From: Acidobacteriaceae bacterium
GTDB taxonomy: Bacteria > Acidobacteriota > Terriglobia > Terriglobales > Acidobacteriaceae
Length of the DNA: 64,000 nucleotides
Reading direction: 5' to 3'
Assembly: GCA_003139095.1 (NCBI GenBank)
Contig: PLHW01000075.1
Coordinates: 95,123 to 159,122 of the forward strand
A program made the translations under genes and the position numbers. Shown here one piece after another: positions 61,395 through 64,000 of the stretch. The notes below the pieces were generated by a model. That model saw only the letters and a program-made list of their open reading frames with translations. It had not been told where the DNA came from and searched no databases. The number at the start of each line of letters is the position of its first letter. The stretch's first letter is position 1.

Positions 61395-63296
61395 TCAGCC
61401 TTCCATCGTGGAGACGTCCCCGGCATCAACTCCCATTTCCTTCGCCTTTAGGAATCTGCGCAGGATTTTGCCGGAGCGAGTCTTCGGCAGTCCGGCCACG
61501 AATTCGATGGCCGAGGGCGTCGCGATCGGTCCGAGTTCGCGGCGAACGTGCTCGGTGAGAGCTGCCGCGAGCGCCTCCGATGGAGTATGCCCCGCGCGAC
61601 ATTGCACGAAACACTTGATGGTTTCGCCCTTTAGTTGATCGGGAATTCCGATGGCGGCGGCTTCGGCGACGGCGGGATGCGAGACGAGCGCGCTCTCGAC
61701 CTCCGCGGTCCCAATGCGATGGCCCGCGACGTTCAGCACATCGTCGGCGCGTCCGAGCACCGTGATGTAGCCGTCTTTATCCTTGAGCGCGACGTCGCCG
61801 GTGATGTAGCAGCCGGGAATCACCTGCCAGTCGCGTTCATAGCGGGCTGCGTCTCCCCAGACCGTGCGCAGCATGTAAGGGAACGGCTGCTTCAGGACGA
61901 GGCGTCCGCCCACGCCCGGAGGCACGGATTTGCCGTCGGCGTCGACTACGTCCGCCACGGAGCCAGGCACCGAAACACCGCACTTGCCAGGGCGCATCGG
62001 ATAGGTTGCCGGCGTGCCAATCGCGGGACCCCCAAGTTCGGTCTGCCACCAGTTATCGACTACGTATCCCCACTTGCCGTCGCCGGCAAGATAGGTCTGC
62101 GCCCAGCGCCAGGCTTCGGGGTTCAGAGGCTCGCCGGCGCAGGCGATCAGCCGCAGCGAAGTCAGATCGTATTTCTGCGGATACTGTTCGCCGAAGCGCA
62201 TGAACATACGAAGCGCCGTCGGCGCGGTGAAGATCTTGCTGACCGCATAGCGCTCGACGATCTCCCACGCGATGCCAGGATTCGGATAGTCGATGGCGCC
62301 CTCGCGGAAGAGTGTGGTAGCGCCCGCGCAGAGCGGTCCATACACGATGTAGGAGTGGCCGACGACCCAGCCAATATCCGAGGTGCACCAGAAAACATCG
62401 CGCTCGCCGACATCGAAATAACTCTGGAGATGGTAGGTGATGCCAACCATGTAGCCGCCATGCACGTGCAGCACGCCCTTCGGCTTGCCGGTCGAGCCCG
62501 AGGTGTAGAGCAGATACAGCGGGTCTTCCGCATCCATTTCTTCAGCCGGGCATTCGGGCGGGAACTTCATCAGGTCGTTGAAATCGACCTCGATGCCGGT
62601 AAGTTCGGTGGGCTGGCGCGAGTAGACGACAACTTTCTCGACAAATTCGATTCCGTCGAGAGCCTCATCGACGATGGGCTTCAGCGGCACAGTCTTGCCG
62701 CGGCGGAAACCAACGTCGCCGGCAATGATGACCTTGGCTTGCGCGTCGTTGATGCGATCGCGCAGCGCGGTGTGACCGAGGCCGGCGTATACCACCGAGT
62801 GAATCGCCCCGATGCGCGCACAGGCCAGCATGGAGATCACACCCTCCATGGTGAGCGGCATATAAATGATGACGCGATCGCCCTTGCCCACGCCGAGCGA
62901 CTTCAGGCCGTTGGCGAAGCGGCAGACCTGGCGATAGAGCTGGCCGTAGGTGACGATTTTTTCCGTGCCATCTTCTCCCAGCCAGATGAAGGCGGCGCGA
63001 TTCTTGCGCTCGGAGTTGGCGTGCCGGTCGAGGGCGTTGATGGTGATATTGGTCTTCGCGCCCACGAACCATTGATGGTGCACCCCATCCCAATCGAGCA
63101 CTTTGGTCCACGGTTTTGTCCACGTGAACTTGCGCGCCTCGTCGGCCCAGAAGCCTTCGGGATCCTTGACGGAGCGCTCGTAGTCGGCCTTCCAATGTTT
63201 GTTCTGGACCTGGTCGACGACGATCTTCGGCGCGGGATATTCCTCGTCCACCGAAAGCAGATTGGAAATGTTGGTAGGGGTCAAAGCTGCAGCCAT
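61395..63296 (-). CDS. acsA: Acetyl-CoA synthetase AcsA
   Basis: The product is 633 aa from ATG 63296, with AAGGAG 5 bases upstream. It is an AMP-forming adenylating enzyme with the P-loop-like YTSGSTGKPKGVLH, the YVVDNWWQTELGG motif, and a C-terminal GKILRR with the Lys regulated by acetylation in relatives. It activates acetate to acetyl-CoA. No acetate kinase or regulator is adjacent. A 158-base gap separates it from cysK. Confidence 0.93.
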   Translation of the reverse strand: MAAALTPTNISNLLSVDEEYPAPKIVVDQVQNKHWKADYERSVKDPEGFWADEARKFTWTKPWTKVLDWDGVHHQWFVGAKTNITINALDRHANSERKNRAAFIWLGEDGTEKIVTYGQLYRQVCRFANGLKSLGVGKGDRVIIYMPLTMEGVISMLACARIGAIHSVVYAGLGHTALRDRINDAQAKVIIAGDVGFRRGKTVPLKPIVDEALDGIEFVEKVVVYSRQPTELTGIEVDFNDLMKFPPECPAEEMDAEDPLYLLYTSGSTGKPKGVLHVHGGYMVGITYHLQSYFDVGERDVFWCTSDIGWVVGHSYIVYGPLCAGATTLFREGAIDYPNPGIAWEIVERYAVSKIFTAPTALRMFMRFGEQYPQKYDLTSLRLIACAGEPLNPEAWRWAQTYLAGDGKWGYVVDNWWQTELGGPAIGTPATYPMRPGKCGVSVPGSVADVVDADGKSVPPGVGGRLVLKQPFPYMLRTVWGDAARYERDWQVIPGCYITGDVALKDKDGYITVLGRADDVLNVAGHRIGTAEVESALVSHPAVAEAAAIGIPDQLKGETIKCFVQCRAGHTPSEALAAALTEHVRRELGPIATPSAIEFVAGLPKTRSGKILRRFLKAKEMGVDAGDVSTMEG

Positions 63297-63454
63297 AAGG
63301 GCTCCTTGGCGATCGCGATGTGCCGGCCGGGGCCGGAGAATGCGGCGATTTTCGGCTGCGGAGGCACAGCCCGCAGTGATGTGGGTCACAGAGCCGTGTG
63401 CGGCGCGCTCGGAGAGGCCACGGGAGACTGGCGGGACAACCGGTGCGGCATGAA

Positions 63455-64000
63455 TCAGCCTGGAAGTTGAGACGTCGGAATCTGGAGCGCCTGGTTACGG
63501 AGGCCTTCGAAAAGTACGCTGCTCAGGTAGCGCTCGCCGAACGAGGGCAGAACCACGACAATCAATTTCCCCGCGTTTTCCGGACGGCGTGCCACCTGCA
63601 ATGCGGCGACCACCGCGGCTCCCGAAGAGATGCCTACCAACAGACCTTCTTCGAGCGGTAGTCTCCGCGCCATCTCGATGGATTCATCGTTGCTTACGGT
63701 AATGATCTCGTCGACGAGATCCTTGCGCAGGATGCTCGGAACAAAGCCAGCACCGATTCCCTGAATCTTGTGCGGCGCGGGCTTGCCGCCGGAAAGGACT
63801 GGACTATCGGTGGGCTCCACGGCCACGGCCTTGAACGACGGTTTCTTCGCCTTGATGTATTCCGAGACGCCGGTGATAGTGCCACCGGTGCCGACGCCGG
63901 AGATGAGAAAATCCACGCGGCCGTCGGTGTCCTCCCAGATCTCGGGACCGGTGGTTTCGAAGTGCATCTTCGGATTGGCCGGGTTGTCAAATTGCTGGAG
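63455..64000 (-). CDS. cysK: Cysteine synthase CysK (N-terminal part beyond window)
   Basis: The frame runs without a stop into the right edge of the window. The visible C-terminal 181 residues read [20 protein letters not shown], then [17 protein letters not shown], the O-acetylserine sulfhydrylase PLP-phosphate loop. [13 protein letters not shown] and [13 protein letters not shown] follow. It is a PLP enzyme forming cysteine from O-acetylserine and sulfide. The catalytic Lys lies in the missing part. Confidence 0.93.
   Translation of the reverse strand, partial: LQQFDNPANPKMHFETTGPEIWEDTDGRVDFLISGVGTGGTITGVSEYIKAKKPSFKAVAVEPTDSPVLSGGKPAPHKIQGIGAGFVPSILRKDLVDEIITVSNDESIEMARRLPLEEGLLVGISSGAAVVAALQVARRPENAGKLIVVVLPSFGERYLSSVLFEGLRNQALQIPTSQLPG

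Noticed and set aside
61635..63470. Plus-strand ORF of 611 aa opposite acsA
   Set aside because: Antisense shadow of acetyl-CoA synthetase; its sequence is rich in Arg/His/Asp with no domain, while the minus-strand frame has clear AcsA motifs.

Overview
The window is dense, GC-rich bacterial chromosome (about 50 genes, short gaps, no rRNA, tRNA, phage or transposase gene). Gene content and style point to an acidobacterium of the Koribacter/Sulfotelmatobacter type. The clues are a full hopanoid cluster, a Tol-Pal system and KDO synthesis (a diderm envelope), an FG-GAP/Ig-like surface protein, and many short palindromic intergenic sequences. This taxonomy is inferred; no marker gene was compared.

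Layout. 1-4.0 kb (+): the end of a TolC-type outer-membrane protein, hopanoid radical-SAM enzyme hpnJ, and two small 4-TM EamA/DMT proteins that overlap by ATGA. 4.0-4.6 kb (-): a PilZ protein. 4.8-15.5 kb (-): a co-oriented hopanoid block read as ispH > shc > hpnA > hpnG > MDR dehydrogenase > MDR dehydrogenase > hpnC > hpnD > hpnE. It covers isoprenoid supply, squalene formation, cyclisation and side-chain processing. 15.8-16.4 kb: a vapBC toxin-antitoxin pair with a twin-palindrome operator. 16.6-18.4 kb (-): recN. 18.6-23.9 kb (+): tolQ-tolR-tolA-tolB-pal-cpoB. 23.9-29.5 kb: a DUF4252-like exported protein, a HAD phosphatase, an alcohol dehydrogenase and an ABC exporter pair. 29.5-36.3 kb (-): a propeller-phosphoesterase, a K+ channel, kdsA and pyrG. 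36.6-37.7 kb (+): a frameshifted secreted protein. 37.8-39.8 kb (+): an arylamine N-acetyltransferase and an exported unknown. 39.8-43.8 kb (-): a GAF-GGDEF cyclase, a GT-C-like/TPR membrane protein and a small Zn-ribbon-like membrane protein. 44.1-46.6 kb (+): a GAF-TM-AMIN-Amidase_3 cell-wall hydrolase. 46.7-51.3 kb (-): an S9 peptidase, a lipoprotein, AmrS-type radical SAM enzyme and a response regulator. 51.8-57.0 kb (+): an SDR/DUF2867 protein, cinA, thpR, plsY and gpsA. 57.2-58.5 kb (+): an ECF sigma and RskA-type anti-sigma pair. 58.9-61.1 kb (+): an FG-GAP/Ig-like surface protein with a strong terminator. 61.4-64 kb (-): acsA and the C-terminal part of cysK, which runs off the window.

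How the genes fit together. The theme is the envelope: hopanoids, Tol-Pal constriction machinery, KDO for LPS, PlsY/GpsA for phospholipid, and an amidase. The most interesting parts are the two dehydrogenases inside the hopanoid operon, which are candidates for the unassigned ribosylhopane to bacteriohopanetetrol reduction, and the ArnE/ArnF-like 4-TM pair behind hpnJ, a candidate flippase. A reversal of GC skew near 51.5 kb and a set of different palindromic intergenic elements are also notable.
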